Shown here: piece by piece, positions 17,890 through 25,789 of the stretch
Layout: the number at the start of each line of letters is the position of its first letter
Position numbering within the stretch: position 1 is the first letter of the stretch
NCBI RefSeq assembly: GCF_002591915.1
Contig: NZ_NIHB01000001.1
Coordinates: 1,307,590-1,371,589, forward strand
Direction of reading: 5' to 3'
Origin: Marinicella litoralis
Lineage (GTDB): Bacteria > Pseudomonadota > Gammaproteobacteria > Xanthomonadales > Marinicellaceae
Length of the DNA stretch: 64,000 bases
Made by a program: the position numbers and the translations under genes
The notes under the pieces: generated by a model
The model's database searches: none
Seen by the model: the letters and a program-made list of their open reading frames with translations, nothing else
Told to the model about the DNA's origin: nothing

Positions 17890-18226
17890 GCTTATCTCCT
17901 GTGGATTGTTTTATTTGATTTTCTGCAAATGCAATCATTCGTTGTTTTCTGTTGATGTCTTGTTGAAGGATGTTTTTACCTTTTTTTGTAATTAGATAGA
18001 TTTTGGTGGTTTCATCATCGGTTTTGCTTCTTTGAATTAACCCTGAATCGAGCAATTTTTTCAGTGTTGTATAAAGCGAAGCAGGTCCAATTATTGCAGA
18101 TCCATCAGTCGCCTCCTCTATGGTTTTCATAATAAGATACCCATGCATTTCTTCAAGCAAAGTGGATAAAATATAAAATGCCGAATCATTCAAAATACCG
18201 GTTTCTAATGCACTTTTTCTGGCCAT
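17879..18226 (-). CDS. PadR-family transcriptional regulator
   Basis: A 115-residue winged-helix protein: SAFYILSTLLEEMHGYLIMK, GPASLYTTLKKLLDSGLIQ and YLITKKGKNILQQD are classical PadR features (helix 1, recognition helix, wing), with a C-terminal dimerisation helix. PadR proteins are mostly repressors that respond to small molecules or envelope stress. AAGGA precedes the ATG. It is the first gene of the pair with DUF2812 and its promoter holds three 17-bp sites, so autorepression is strongly suggested. Confidence 0.9.
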   Translation of the reverse strand: MARKSALETGILNDSAFYILSTLLEEMHGYLIMKTIEEATDGSAIIGPASLYTTLKKLLDSGLIQRSKTDDETTKIYLITKKGKNILQQDINRKQRMIAFAENQIKQSTGDKHEN

Positions 18227-18255
18227 AAATTTTCCTTCTTGATATTAAGTAAAAA

Positions 18256-18317
18256 GTATCATTCAATAATATATCATTTAACGATATAAGTAAAGCTAAT
18301 ATATCATTGAATGATAT
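18256..18317. promoter_or_regulatory. Three PadR-type operator sites
   Basis: Three 17-base sites fit the consensus ATATCATTNAATGATAT: site A GTATCATTCAATAATAT (18256-18272), site B ATATCATTTAACGATAT (18271-18287) and site C ATATCATTGAATGATAT (18301-18317), which is a perfect palindrome. Their starts are spaced 15 and 30 bases apart. A covers the -10, B fills the promoter spacer and C lies just upstream of the -35. Assignment to the adjacent PadR is by position. Confidence 0.75.
18266..18294 (-). promoter_or_regulatory. Promoter of the PadR-DUF2812 operon
   Basis: On the minus strand TTTACT (-35, 18289-18294) and TATTAT (-10, 18266-18271) are separated by exactly 17 bases, 40 bases upstream of the PadR ATG. 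It is embedded in the PadR operator array. Confidence 0.7.
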
Positions 18318-18353
18318 GGGTGGCAATTAAATGTTTAAAATAAGGTCACTATA

Positions 18354-18373
18354 TGACGCATATCAATGCGTCA
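18354..18373. repeat. 8-bp inverted repeat in the PadR/ATP-grasp intergenic region
   Basis: TGACGCAT and ATGCGTCA flank a 4-base centre. It lies in the 428-base gap between the PadR and ATP-grasp genes. The outer TGACG/CGTCA matches the ends of the 41-bp palindrome at 16426-16466. No T-run follows, so an operator is more likely than a terminator. No coding sequence is seen in the rest of the gap. Confidence 0.4.
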
Positions 18374-18654
18374 AACTGCGTACCTTGGGAGCAAAATTAA
18401 GCCCATAAGTTGGCACCAAAAAGGATAATGTAGTAAGAGAATGAACCCGCTTTGTTAATACAACAAATCAGCATATAAATAATTCATTAGACATAGACTT
18501 GACCAACAACAGTGATCAGGCCGCAGCTGTCCGGAATAATTGTCACCAGTTAAATCTTTTTATTTTCTTTTTTTGAATCTTAGGATTAAATAGGTCTTCA
18601 AGCAGACCATAATTGTGGTCCTCATATATGACAACACTTATCGGGAGGCCGTCT

Positions 18655-19824
18655 GTGTCACACTATATTTTGATTACTGGCTATCGCCAACAATTGGCCA
18701 AGGCGATCTGTGAATTGGGCATCCCATATGCTGTGGTTACTGAAAAGCCCCTAAAAAACACACCGACTGGTGTTGATGAAGTCATTGTTGCACCCTTTTC
18801 CGAGATCAGCAAAGCTCAGGACGAGGCTGGTTTGAAGGCCATGGGTGTGAGTTTGAAGCAAACACCCACACATGTGATTGCAGGCACTGAGGCTGGGGTG
18901 TTTCCGGCTGCAGTACTCAGGCGTATTTATCTTGCAAGGCGTTCGACGAAATCGTTGCTGATTCGATGTACCGATAAAATGGCAATGAAAAAATACTTGC
19001 GCAGCCACCAGATTCCGATGGCTGGTTTCGTCACCCACAGTAAGGAGCTGACAGCAGACGAATTGGTCATAGAACTGGGTTTGCCAGTGGTGGTCAAAGA
19101 CCGCAAAAATTCTGGCGGGCGGAATGTGGTGATCGCAAAAACTGTCGATGAATTACAAACACTGTTGGCACCGCAACGTTTGTATGAACAATTTGTGGAT
19201 GCCGCTGAAGGCAGCATTGAATCCTTTGTTGTCGGCGGTGAAATTATCTTCAGCAACCTCACTGAATACCACACCAACAAGGTGTCTAACATTGTTCCGG
19301 CTGGATACACGTCCACAGAAAAAGCACGGATTGAGGCTTTGAATGTCCAAGTCATCAAAGCATTGAACATCAAATGGGGTTTGACTCACCTCGAATACTA
19401 CCGCAACAAAGGACAACTTCAAGCCAAGGGCGATTTGTTTGGTGAGGTGGCCCTTAGACCGCCGGGTGGTTACATCATGGAGTTAATCAAGCGTGCTTAT
19501 GATTTCGATCCATGGGCGGTTTTTGTCAAAGTTGAATTGGGCTTGCCTGTAGCCGAGCTTCCGGCTGTGGCAAAACGGGTGTGTGGCACGGTGTTGTTAC
19601 ACCCTGGAGCAGGCATTGTAAGTAAAGTGAGCCTGCCGACCACTGAAGATTTTCCCACCTTGGCCAAAGTCACCATCAAAGTCAAGCAAGGCGATCACAT
19701 AGAACCGCGCCAAGGAGTGGGAGAGGACGTCGGCTATTGTATTTTCAGTGCTGAAAAATATACCGAAGTAAGACAAGACATCGACAAAATGTGTCAAGCC
19801 ACACCGGTACAAATTGACCACTGA
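18655..19824 (+). CDS. ATP-grasp domain ligase
   Basis: A 389-residue cytosolic protein. The N-terminus (SHYILITGYRQQLAKAICEL) is a pre-ATP-grasp Rossmann-like domain. The ATP-grasp core follows: CTDKMAMKKYLRSHQIPM, the ATP-binding PVVVKDRKNSGGRN at about residues 147-160, YEQFVDAAEGSIE, and the metal-site GEVALRPPGGYI. Family members join a carboxylate to an amine or thiol using ATP; the substrate here is not predictable. I chose the GTG at 18655 because GGGAGG (18643-18648) lies 6 bases before it and the encoded start fits the fold; earlier frame starts lack this. No related biosynthetic genes are nearby. Confidence 0.8.
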   Translation: MSHYILITGYRQQLAKAICELGIPYAVVTEKPLKNTPTGVDEVIVAPFSEISKAQDEAGLKAMGVSLKQTPTHVIAGTEAGVFPAAVLRRIYLARRSTKSLLIRCTDKMAMKKYLRSHQIPMAGFVTHSKELTADELVIELGLPVVVKDRKNSGGRNVVIAKTVDELQTLLAPQRLYEQFVDAAEGSIESFVVGGEIIFSNLTEYHTNKVSNIVPAGYTSTEKARIEALNVQVIKALNIKWGLTHLEYYRNKGQLQAKGDLFGEVALRPPGGYIMELIKRAYDFDPWAVFVKVELGLPVAELPAVAKRVCGTVLLHPGAGIVSKVSLPTTEDFPTLAKVTIKVKQGDHIEPRQGVGEDVGYCIFSAEKYTEVRQDIDKMCQATPVQIDH

Positions 19825-19920
19825 ATGGCAGCAGCATCGGCAGCAAGAGAAGAAAGATTAAAGTCATCAGCCAGTTCTTAATGGTTTAAACTGATAGACC
19901 AGCCTAAACAATGATGCGCC

Positions 19921-20304
19921 ATGCCGATTCGATACATGACCACCCTGAAGTACCTCTTATTGATTTTGATGGGTTTCGCATGGGCCAAGCCGACAAGTGC
20001 GGCAGAATCAAATCAATCAACGATGAGCCATCCCCAAAGCGTATCAACCTTGTGGTCCGATAAAAAAGACTGTATGGAAGCGGGTGCTTTGATCATTGCG
20101 ATAGAAAATTATGCCGGAACCTTTAAAGTGGCTGCCTGTGTTAAATATGGTTGTAGAATCGCAGTACCAGAGTTTGGGAAAACCTCACATCAGCTCAATT
20201 ACCGCGATGATCCAAGGTTTAAATGGCAGTCTGACGCTGAATTTGAAGCGGTGATTTATGGAAAAAATACACGTTTCTACGCCTGTGATATCGAACAGAA
20301 ATAA
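19921..20304 (+). CDS. Small exported protein, unknown
   Basis: A 127-residue protein with a signal peptide (about residues 6-27, LLLILMGFAWAKPTSAA). Mature part has four cysteines (positions about 51, 77, 82, 122) that could form two disulfides. No family recognised. It lies 96 bases after the ATP-grasp gene and is followed by its own terminator, so it may be read with that gene or alone. The start could be the ATG at 19921 or 19936; neither has a clear ribosome site. Confidence 0.55.
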   Translation: MPIRYMTTLKYLLLILMGFAWAKPTSAAESNQSTMSHPQSVSTLWSDKKDCMEAGALIIAIENYAGTFKVAACVKYGCRIAVPEFGKTSHQLNYRDDPRFKWQSDAEFEAVIYGKNTRFYACDIEQK

Positions 20305-20338
20305 ACCCCAAATAATCTTTAAAACTTGAGTTTTATTA

Positions 20339-20358
20339 CAAGACGATGACGTCTTTTT
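20339..20358 (+). terminator. Rho-independent terminator
   Basis: AAGACG pairs with CGTCTT across the 4-base loop ATGA and a T-run follows (20354-20358). It lies 35 bases after the stop of the small exported protein gene and 46 bases before yaeQ. Confidence 0.8.
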
Positions 20359-20404
20359 GTTGTCTTGTTGATATGATGCAAGGCCAGCTTAATGAGGATA
20401 TTTT

Positions 20405-20938
20405 ATGGCGATCAAGCCGACCATTTATAAATTGCGCATTGCGATTTCTGACTTAAACCGAGAATTCTATGATTCGGTTCAACTCACTGTTGCTTTGCAT
20501 CCCTCAGAAAACTTGGAGCGGATGATGGCACGTATTGTGGCTTATTGTCTCAATGTTCAGGAGAACATCTCATTCACCAAAGGCTTGTCACAGGTCGATG
20601 AGCCCGATATATGGGTAAAGACGCTGGATGATCAGATCAGCTTGTGGATTGACATGGGAGAACCGGCACCAGATCGGGTGAAAAAATCCAGTCGCTTGGC
20701 CCCAGAGGTTAAAGTGTACAGTTTTAACAGCAAATCAGACACCTGGTGGGAACAAAGTAAAGTCAAAGTGCAACCGTTCACCCATGTGAAGTTCTACCAA
20801 TTCGATTGGCAACAAATCAAAAACCTGGCGACCTATGCTCAGCGCAACATGGATTGGTCATTGAGCATCAGCGGTGACACGGTTTACCTTGCAACTGAAA
20901 CGGGTGATTGTGAGTTGCTGATTAAAGAACTTGTTTAG
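20405..20938 (+). CDS. yaeQ: YaeQ family protein
   Basis: A 177-residue protein with the full-length YaeQ pattern: IYKLRIAISDLNREFY, the family's HPSENLERMMARIVAYCL near residues 32-49, the LWIDMGEPAPDRVKKSSR core (about 80-97), and a C-terminal beta segment. YaeQ has a PD-(D/E)XK nuclease-like fold, with Glu, Asp and Glu around the pocket, but its substrate is not known; older reports of RfaH-like activity were not upheld. GAGGA precedes the ATG. It is expressed from just before pyrC but a promoter for pyrC intervenes. Confidence 0.9.
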   Translation: MAIKPTIYKLRIAISDLNREFYDSVQLTVALHPSENLERMMARIVAYCLNVQENISFTKGLSQVDEPDIWVKTLDDQISLWIDMGEPAPDRVKKSSRLAPEVKVYSFNSKSDTWWEQSKVKVQPFTHVKFYQFDWQQIKNLATYAQRNMDWSLSISGDTVYLATETGDCELLIKELV

Positions 20939-20974
20939 CTCAATAGATAAGTCACATTCTTTGGCTGTGTTTGG

Positions 20975-21002
20975 TTTACCTGGCCACTTGATTCGGTATA
21001 AT
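20975..21002 (+). promoter_or_regulatory. Probable pyrC promoter
   Basis: TTTACC (20975-20980) and a perfect TATAAT (20997-21002) are 16 bases apart, ending 30 bases before the pyrC ATG. Confidence 0.5.
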
Positions 21003-21032
21003 TAGCCCACTTTATAAGTATCAAACAAAACC

Positions 21033-22070
21033 ATGGCTGTGGAATCAATAACCATCAGGCAACCAGACGATTGGCATGTTCACCTAAGAGATGGTGAGAT
21101 GTTAAAGCAAGTCGCCGCTTACACCGCACGACAGTTTGGCCGTGCCATCATCATGCCCAACCTCCCCACACCGGTAACCACTGTGGCCTTGGCTGCGGCC
21201 TATCAAAATCGAATCTTGGAAGCGACCCAAGACCATCCAGACTTTAAACCGCTGATGACTGCTTACCTGACTGACACCATTGACCCGCAGGAATTGGTGA
21301 CTGGGCATGACATTGGGGTGTTCACTGCGGCGAAATTGTATCCAGCCAATGCCACCACCAATTCGACCTTTGGGGTCAGCGACATCAAAAAAATCTATCC
21401 GGTATTGGAAGCCATGCAAAGAATTGGTATGCCTTTATTGGTTCATGGTGAAGTGGTCAGCTCTGAGATTGATATTTTCGACCGGGAAGCGGTGTTCATT
21501 GAGCAAGTGATGCAACCACTGCTGAATGACATGCCGGAATTAAAAGTGGTGTTTGAACACATCACCACCAAAGATGCTGCTGATTTTGTTGAGTCTCAAG
21601 GTGACAACATGGCTGCCACCATCACAGCCCATCATTTACAAATCAATCGCAATGACATGTTGGTTGGTGGTATCAAGCCTCATTTGTATTGTTTGCCCGT
21701 AGCCAAACGCGAATTGCACCGAATGGCACTGCGCAAAGCAGCCACGTCAGGCAGTAACAAATTCTTTCTGGGGACCGATACCGCGCCTCATGCCATCGGC
21801 GACAAAGAAAGCGCTTGTGGTTGTGCCGGTATTTTCAGTGCACCACATGCACTTGAAGTTTATACGCAGGTGTTTGAGGAAGAAATGGCCTTGGATCAAT
21901 TGGAAGCTTTTGCAGCCTTGAATGGGCCGGCCTTTTATGATTTGCCCGTTAACCAAGGAAAAGTCAGTTTGGTGAAAAGCAATCAACAAGTGCCAATGAC
22001 CATTGGGCAAAATGCTATGGCGGTTTCTCCTTACAGGGCTGGTGAAACGTTGATATGGCAATTGGTCTGA
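21033..22070 (+). CDS. pyrC: Dihydroorotase
   Basis: A 345-residue class II dihydroorotase that catalyses the reversible ring closure of carbamoyl-aspartate to dihydroorotate in pyrimidine synthesis. Zinc ligands are visible: His15 and His17 in DWHVHLRD, the carbamylated Lys101 in AAKLYPANATTNS, later HGE and FEHITT histidines, and the catalytic Asp in GTDTAPH (about residue 250). Length matches E. coli PyrC. Start ATG 21033 keeps the normal N-terminus; the ribosome site is weak. It has its own promoter. Confidence 0.97.
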   Translation: MAVESITIRQPDDWHVHLRDGEMLKQVAAYTARQFGRAIIMPNLPTPVTTVALAAAYQNRILEATQDHPDFKPLMTAYLTDTIDPQELVTGHDIGVFTAAKLYPANATTNSTFGVSDIKKIYPVLEAMQRIGMPLLVHGEVVSSEIDIFDREAVFIEQVMQPLLNDMPELKVVFEHITTKDAADFVESQGDNMAATITAHHLQINRNDMLVGGIKPHLYCLPVAKRELHRMALRKAATSGSNKFFLGTDTAPHAIGDKESACGCAGIFSAPHALEVYTQVFEEEMALDQLEAFAALNGPAFYDLPVNQGKVSLVKSNQQVPMTIGQNAMAVSPYRAGETLIWQLV

Positions 22071-22171
22071 GGCAAAGACTGTTACACAGACTCCAGCTTG
22101 AGAATAATGAAGGCTCTCATTTTATTAACAACAAATACAACTGTTAAGCAGTTCAAGATTGAGGAACATCA

Positions 22172-22732
22172 ATGAAATTTGAAGACGCACAAAAAGACAT
22201 GAATTTTTCGTACTATGGTGGTGGAACCGGGGTTTTGGTTTCTGGAATAGTTTGGTCTCTGGCGGGGCTTGTTGCGCTGCTGCACACCGAAGTTGCCAGC
22301 ATGTTAACGCTGTTCATTGGTGGTATGTTTATCTTTCCTGCGGGCATGTTGATTGCAAAAATGCTCAAGCGCCCGGGCAAGCACCTTCCGCAAAATCCAT
22401 TGGGTAAACTGGCCATAGAAAGCACCCTTATTTTATTCGTTGGTTTGTTCTTGGCTTATTGTGTGGCCAGATTAAAAATAGAATGGTTTTATCCCATCAT
22501 GTTATTAACCATCGGTGTGCGGTATTTGGTTTTTAACACGCTTTATCAGCTCAAAACTTATTGGCTTCTGGGTGTGATTCTTATGGTTTCTGGGATGTTA
22601 TGCATTCTATTGGACGCTGATTTTATGCTGGGTGCATTCATCGGTGGCATCACGGAAATTATCTTTTCATTCATCATACTGCAACAATCAAAAGCATCGG
22701 TCTCAACGCCAATCAGCCACCCTGATAGCTAG
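22172..22732 (+). CDS. DUF7010-like integral membrane protein
   Basis: A 186-residue protein with about six transmembrane segments. The N-terminus (DAQKDMNFSYYGGGTGVLVS) and the GGMFIFPAGMLIAKML stretch resemble the DUF7010 family, whose function is not known. GAGGA lies 8 bases before the ATG. It follows pyrC by 101 bases and ends 20 bases from the convergent sulfotransferase gene. Confidence 0.65.
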   Translation: MKFEDAQKDMNFSYYGGGTGVLVSGIVWSLAGLVALLHTEVASMLTLFIGGMFIFPAGMLIAKMLKRPGKHLPQNPLGKLAIESTLILFVGLFLAYCVARLKIEWFYPIMLLTIGVRYLVFNTLYQLKTYWLLGVILMVSGMLCILLDADFMLGAFIGGITEIIFSFIILQQSKASVSTPISHPDS

Positions 22733-22752
22733 GTAGTTGAATGGATAAAATC

Positions 22753-23382
22753 TCAATCGGCATAATCAAAAAACTTCCTGCGTTCTGAACCCACTGCGTT
22801 GGAATTGACTTTGTTGGGGTGTTTGATGTCCTTCCAAGTGGTCACCATCCTGCCGGCATTGACATGGGGAAAGTCCAAGCCTTCATGGCAGTCAATACCA
22901 AGGAATTGCAACAAGGTACTTAGGCTTCCTTGGCAGCTGACATCTAGGTTCAAAAAATCATCGCGTGCTGAAAAATAATTAAACACCTGTTGTTGGTGTC
23001 CTTGATAACAATGCTTCAGATGCGCACCATGCAAAGGCTGATCGGTGGTCAGTAATTCAAAAGTCTGATTGAAACAACGTTTCATGATCGGGTTGAAGTG
23101 GCCCTTGTCACTGAGGTTTTTTTGCATTTTACCCAACAACATTTGAATGGAAGGTATCCATGACTCAACTGCACGATCTAAATAGATAAATTTTGAATTT
23201 GGAAACAAGGTATCCAATTGTTGATAGTCGCAATAACATGGCGTATCTGAGAACACGTCAGCCAATTCAAAGGTGCGCTTGGTGAATGCGGTGTGTGCCA
23301 CTTTGAAATGGTGATCCAGCAGTGCCAAGCTGACACTGGTGGTGCCGGTCCTTGGAAGGCCAATGATGAACAATTTATTCAT
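22753..23382 (-). CDS. Sulfotransferase family protein
   Basis: A 209-residue protein. The N-terminal IIGLPRTGTTSVSLAL (residues 5-20) is the PAPS 5'-phosphosulfate loop of the sulfotransferase family, and SKFIYLDRAVESWIPS (about 63-78) is the 3'-phosphate-binding segment. It is small for the family but complete at both ends. Acceptor unknown. Monocistronic; converges on the DUF7010-like gene. Confidence 0.8.
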   Translation of the reverse strand: MNKLFIIGLPRTGTTSVSLALLDHHFKVAHTAFTKRTFELADVFSDTPCYCDYQQLDTLFPNSKFIYLDRAVESWIPSIQMLLGKMQKNLSDKGHFNPIMKRCFNQTFELLTTDQPLHGAHLKHCYQGHQQQVFNYFSARDDFLNLDVSCQGSLSTLLQFLGIDCHEGLDFPHVNAGRMVTTWKDIKHPNKVNSNAVGSERRKFFDYAD

Positions 23383-23526
23383 GGTTAAAGGTTAAGGAAA
23401 CAGGTAGTGGCAGCTTAATCGCATTGAGGGATATTGAGTAGACTGTTCTCATAAAGGTGAAGCCGTCAAATGTACTGGTCATAATCGTTCAATTTATATA
23501 ACAATGACGGAAGCAAAATCCAATGG

Positions 23527-23592
23527 CAGAATTGTAAAGAGGCTATTTGTGCCAAAAGCAAAATTAAGCACCTCATGCCTCTTTAAATTCTG
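23527..23592. repeat. Long imperfect hairpin downstream of the amidohydrolase
   Basis: CAGAATTGTAAAGAGGC (23527-23543) pairs with GCCTCTTTAAATTCTG (23577-23592), 16 pairs with one bulged base. The loop contains a second nested GTGC/GCAC pairing. It starts 16 bases after the amidohydrolase stop on the minus strand and has no T-run, so it may be a 3' mRNA structure, a small RNA or a degenerate repeat element. Confidence 0.5.
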
Positions 23593-23607
23593 TCTATGAG
23601 TGGTTGT

Positions 23608-25686
23608 TTATTGTTTGATTTTGGGCGATTCTACAAAGGGTTTGATACCAAACTCTGGGTATATTTCACTGGGAAAATACAGCACACCGCCACGAGACAC
23701 CATTGATATGGTTTTAATGGCTTTCAAGTCTTTGGTTGGGTCATTGGGAATCAAAAAGAAATCAGCCAAATGGCCAGGCTCGATGGCACCACGGTCTTTA
23801 TGCCCCAAGTATTGAGCCATGTCATAACTCGCCAATTTCAACAATTCAGCAGGTGTGTACCCCAATTGTTGATACAGTTCCAATTCTCTGTGCATGGTAA
23901 ATGCGCCACCCAAGTCTGTGCCGGCCACCAAAAAGATGCCGCGTTCTTTCATTAATTTTAAAGTGGCAATGATTTTGTCATAAGCCAGTCGATAGGCCAG
24001 GTCTTCTTGATCGTTGGCGATGCTGGCCCATGCCACTTTGGCGTTACGTTGAACATTGGCTGGCATGTGCTCAATATAGTCCAAAACCCCTTCGCTGGTA
24101 GATCCATTGCGAGACAGTAACAAGGCTTCATGGATGGCGAGGGTTGGGTCAATTGCGGTGTTGTTTTTTACCATTAAATCCAAGGTTTCTTGAACTGCTG
24201 TACTGTTTAAGTCTAACTCAGGCAATCGTTGTAAAGCCGTTAATCTTAAAAGGGTGCGGGTGTCTTCTTCAGGTTCCAATACCCAACCCAACATCACTTG
24301 ATTGATGTGGGTCATTTCATCATAACCGGCTTTGATCATGGCGTTTGCATTGGAGAATGCAGGCACGTGGCCTGCCACATGTAAGTTGAGCTCATGGGCT
24401 TTTTTCACAATGGCTGGTGCCCAGTCACCATTCATGCTGTTATACAGTTTAACGCCATAAAAGCCTTGGTCAGCATACGCTTGAACGGCTTCAAGTGCTT
24501 GTGCTTCATTTTCCACCAAATAGCCGTTGTTGTTATTGAATGGGCTTTTGCCTTCAATCATGCCTAATCGAGTAATTCGGGGTCCAGCCAACACACCTGA
24601 CTCAATGTCATCAATCAGGTTTGCCAAGACATCATTGCTGTTGCCCATGTCACGCACTGAGGTGACTCCAGCAATGACATTCAGCAAGGCTGAATTGACG
24701 CCCATATGCCCATGCATTTCATACAGTCCCGCGACCAAGGTGCCACCATCACCATCAATCTCAATTTCATTGTTTGCTGAAACCACATCGGGTGAATCAA
24801 TGCTTTTGATTTTGCCATCAGCCACCAGTACAGAAACCAATTCAGTTAATGCCAAGCTTTTGGGGTCAAAAATTTTCACATTGCGAATGCGCCAATCCTG
24901 CGAGTATTTATGGGCAAATTTGGCTTGTAAGTTTTCGAATCTTTGGGCGGAATAGGTCTCTGCCAATTGGCGCAACCTGGCTTCTTCGTCCTCATGTCCA
25001 GAGCGGATCACAATAAACCGCGGAGTCATAAAAGCAAAGAACGCATTGGCTTCGTCCAAAATAAAATAAGTGGGGTTAAGTCCGGCGCCAGACAATGCAT
25101 AGGATTTCAATGTAATGGTTTCATTGGCAGCACTGGATTCAAGGGATTCCATTTCAGTCAGTTGTAAATGACCCGCTGGCAGGGCTGGAACGGTGTGGTC
25201 TTCAGCTTTGAGTAAAACCTGGGCTGCCAGAAAGATTGAATATGGTGTGCCTGATTGGTCAATATAAAAAGCATCGTCGCTGATTGTTGTGGCGCCATTC
25301 CCCGTGGCGTCTTGCCAAGTGGCCTGCTGGCCTTCAAGTTGAAAGTACTCATCAATTTTGTTACCAAAAGTGGTGTTGCCATTGATTTCCCATTGAATGG
25401 GATAGCCCGCTGAATTGAGGCGGATAGATTCGTTGATGGTCGGCCCACGGCCATTGTTTTTATAATCATAATCGGTGACCAACTGGTCACCAGTACGTGT
25501 CACATTCAAATGACCGACTTTTGTCCCGCCTACTATGACACTGTAAAATTCTTTGATCGTATCATGGGAGGTCGCAGTCGCTTTTTTGTAAGTTGTACAC
25601 GCCAGTAGGCCAATGCATATAAAGCTTAATAACAGGCATTGAATGAACCATTTAATGGACTTTGCAGTTTGAATTGAATTTATCAT
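23608..25686 (-). CDS. Exported amidohydrolase (lipoprotein)
   Basis: A 692-residue protein with a lipobox (IGLLACT, residues about 24-30), so it is anchored to a membrane. Residues about 40-290 form a beta-rich N-terminal domain. The C-terminal metal-dependent TIM-barrel has the HxH pair in LYEMHGHMG, Lys in GVKLYNSMNGDW, His in HVAGHVP and DEMTHINQ, and Asp in GTDLGGAF. The ligands fit the binuclear amidohydrolase set, so hydrolysis of an amide or peptide-like bond in the periplasm is expected; substrate unknown. A second exported amidohydrolase lies at 47198-48493. Confidence 0.85.
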   Translation of the reverse strand: MINSIQTAKSIKWFIQCLLLSFICIGLLACTTYKKATATSHDTIKEFYSVIVGGTKVGHLNVTRTGDQLVTDYDYKNNGRGPTINESIRLNSAGYPIQWEINGNTTFGNKIDEYFQLEGQQATWQDATGNGATTISDDAFYIDQSGTPYSIFLAAQVLLKAEDHTVPALPAGHLQLTEMESLESSAANETITLKSYALSGAGLNPTYFILDEANAFFAFMTPRFIVIRSGHEDEEARLRQLAETYSAQRFENLQAKFAHKYSQDWRIRNVKIFDPKSLALTELVSVLVADGKIKSIDSPDVVSANNEIEIDGDGGTLVAGLYEMHGHMGVNSALLNVIAGVTSVRDMGNSNDVLANLIDDIESGVLAGPRITRLGMIEGKSPFNNNNGYLVENEAQALEAVQAYADQGFYGVKLYNSMNGDWAPAIVKKAHELNLHVAGHVPAFSNANAMIKAGYDEMTHINQVMLGWVLEPEEDTRTLLRLTALQRLPELDLNSTAVQETLDLMVKNNTAIDPTLAIHEALLLSRNGSTSEGVLDYIEHMPANVQRNAKVAWASIANDQEDLAYRLAYDKIIATLKLMKERGIFLVAGTDLGGAFTMHRELELYQQLGYTPAELLKLASYDMAQYLGHKDRGAIEPGHLADFFLIPNDPTKDLKAIKTISMVSRGGVLYFPSEIYPEFGIKPFVESPKIKQ

Positions 25687-25789
25687 AAGGTGATGAGGTA
25701 TTTATCTTGATGGATAAATAAAGGTATAAGCTTACCGATAAAAAAGCAAGCAGTTAATGGGTATATCAGCTTTGTCAGTGCTTAATGAT

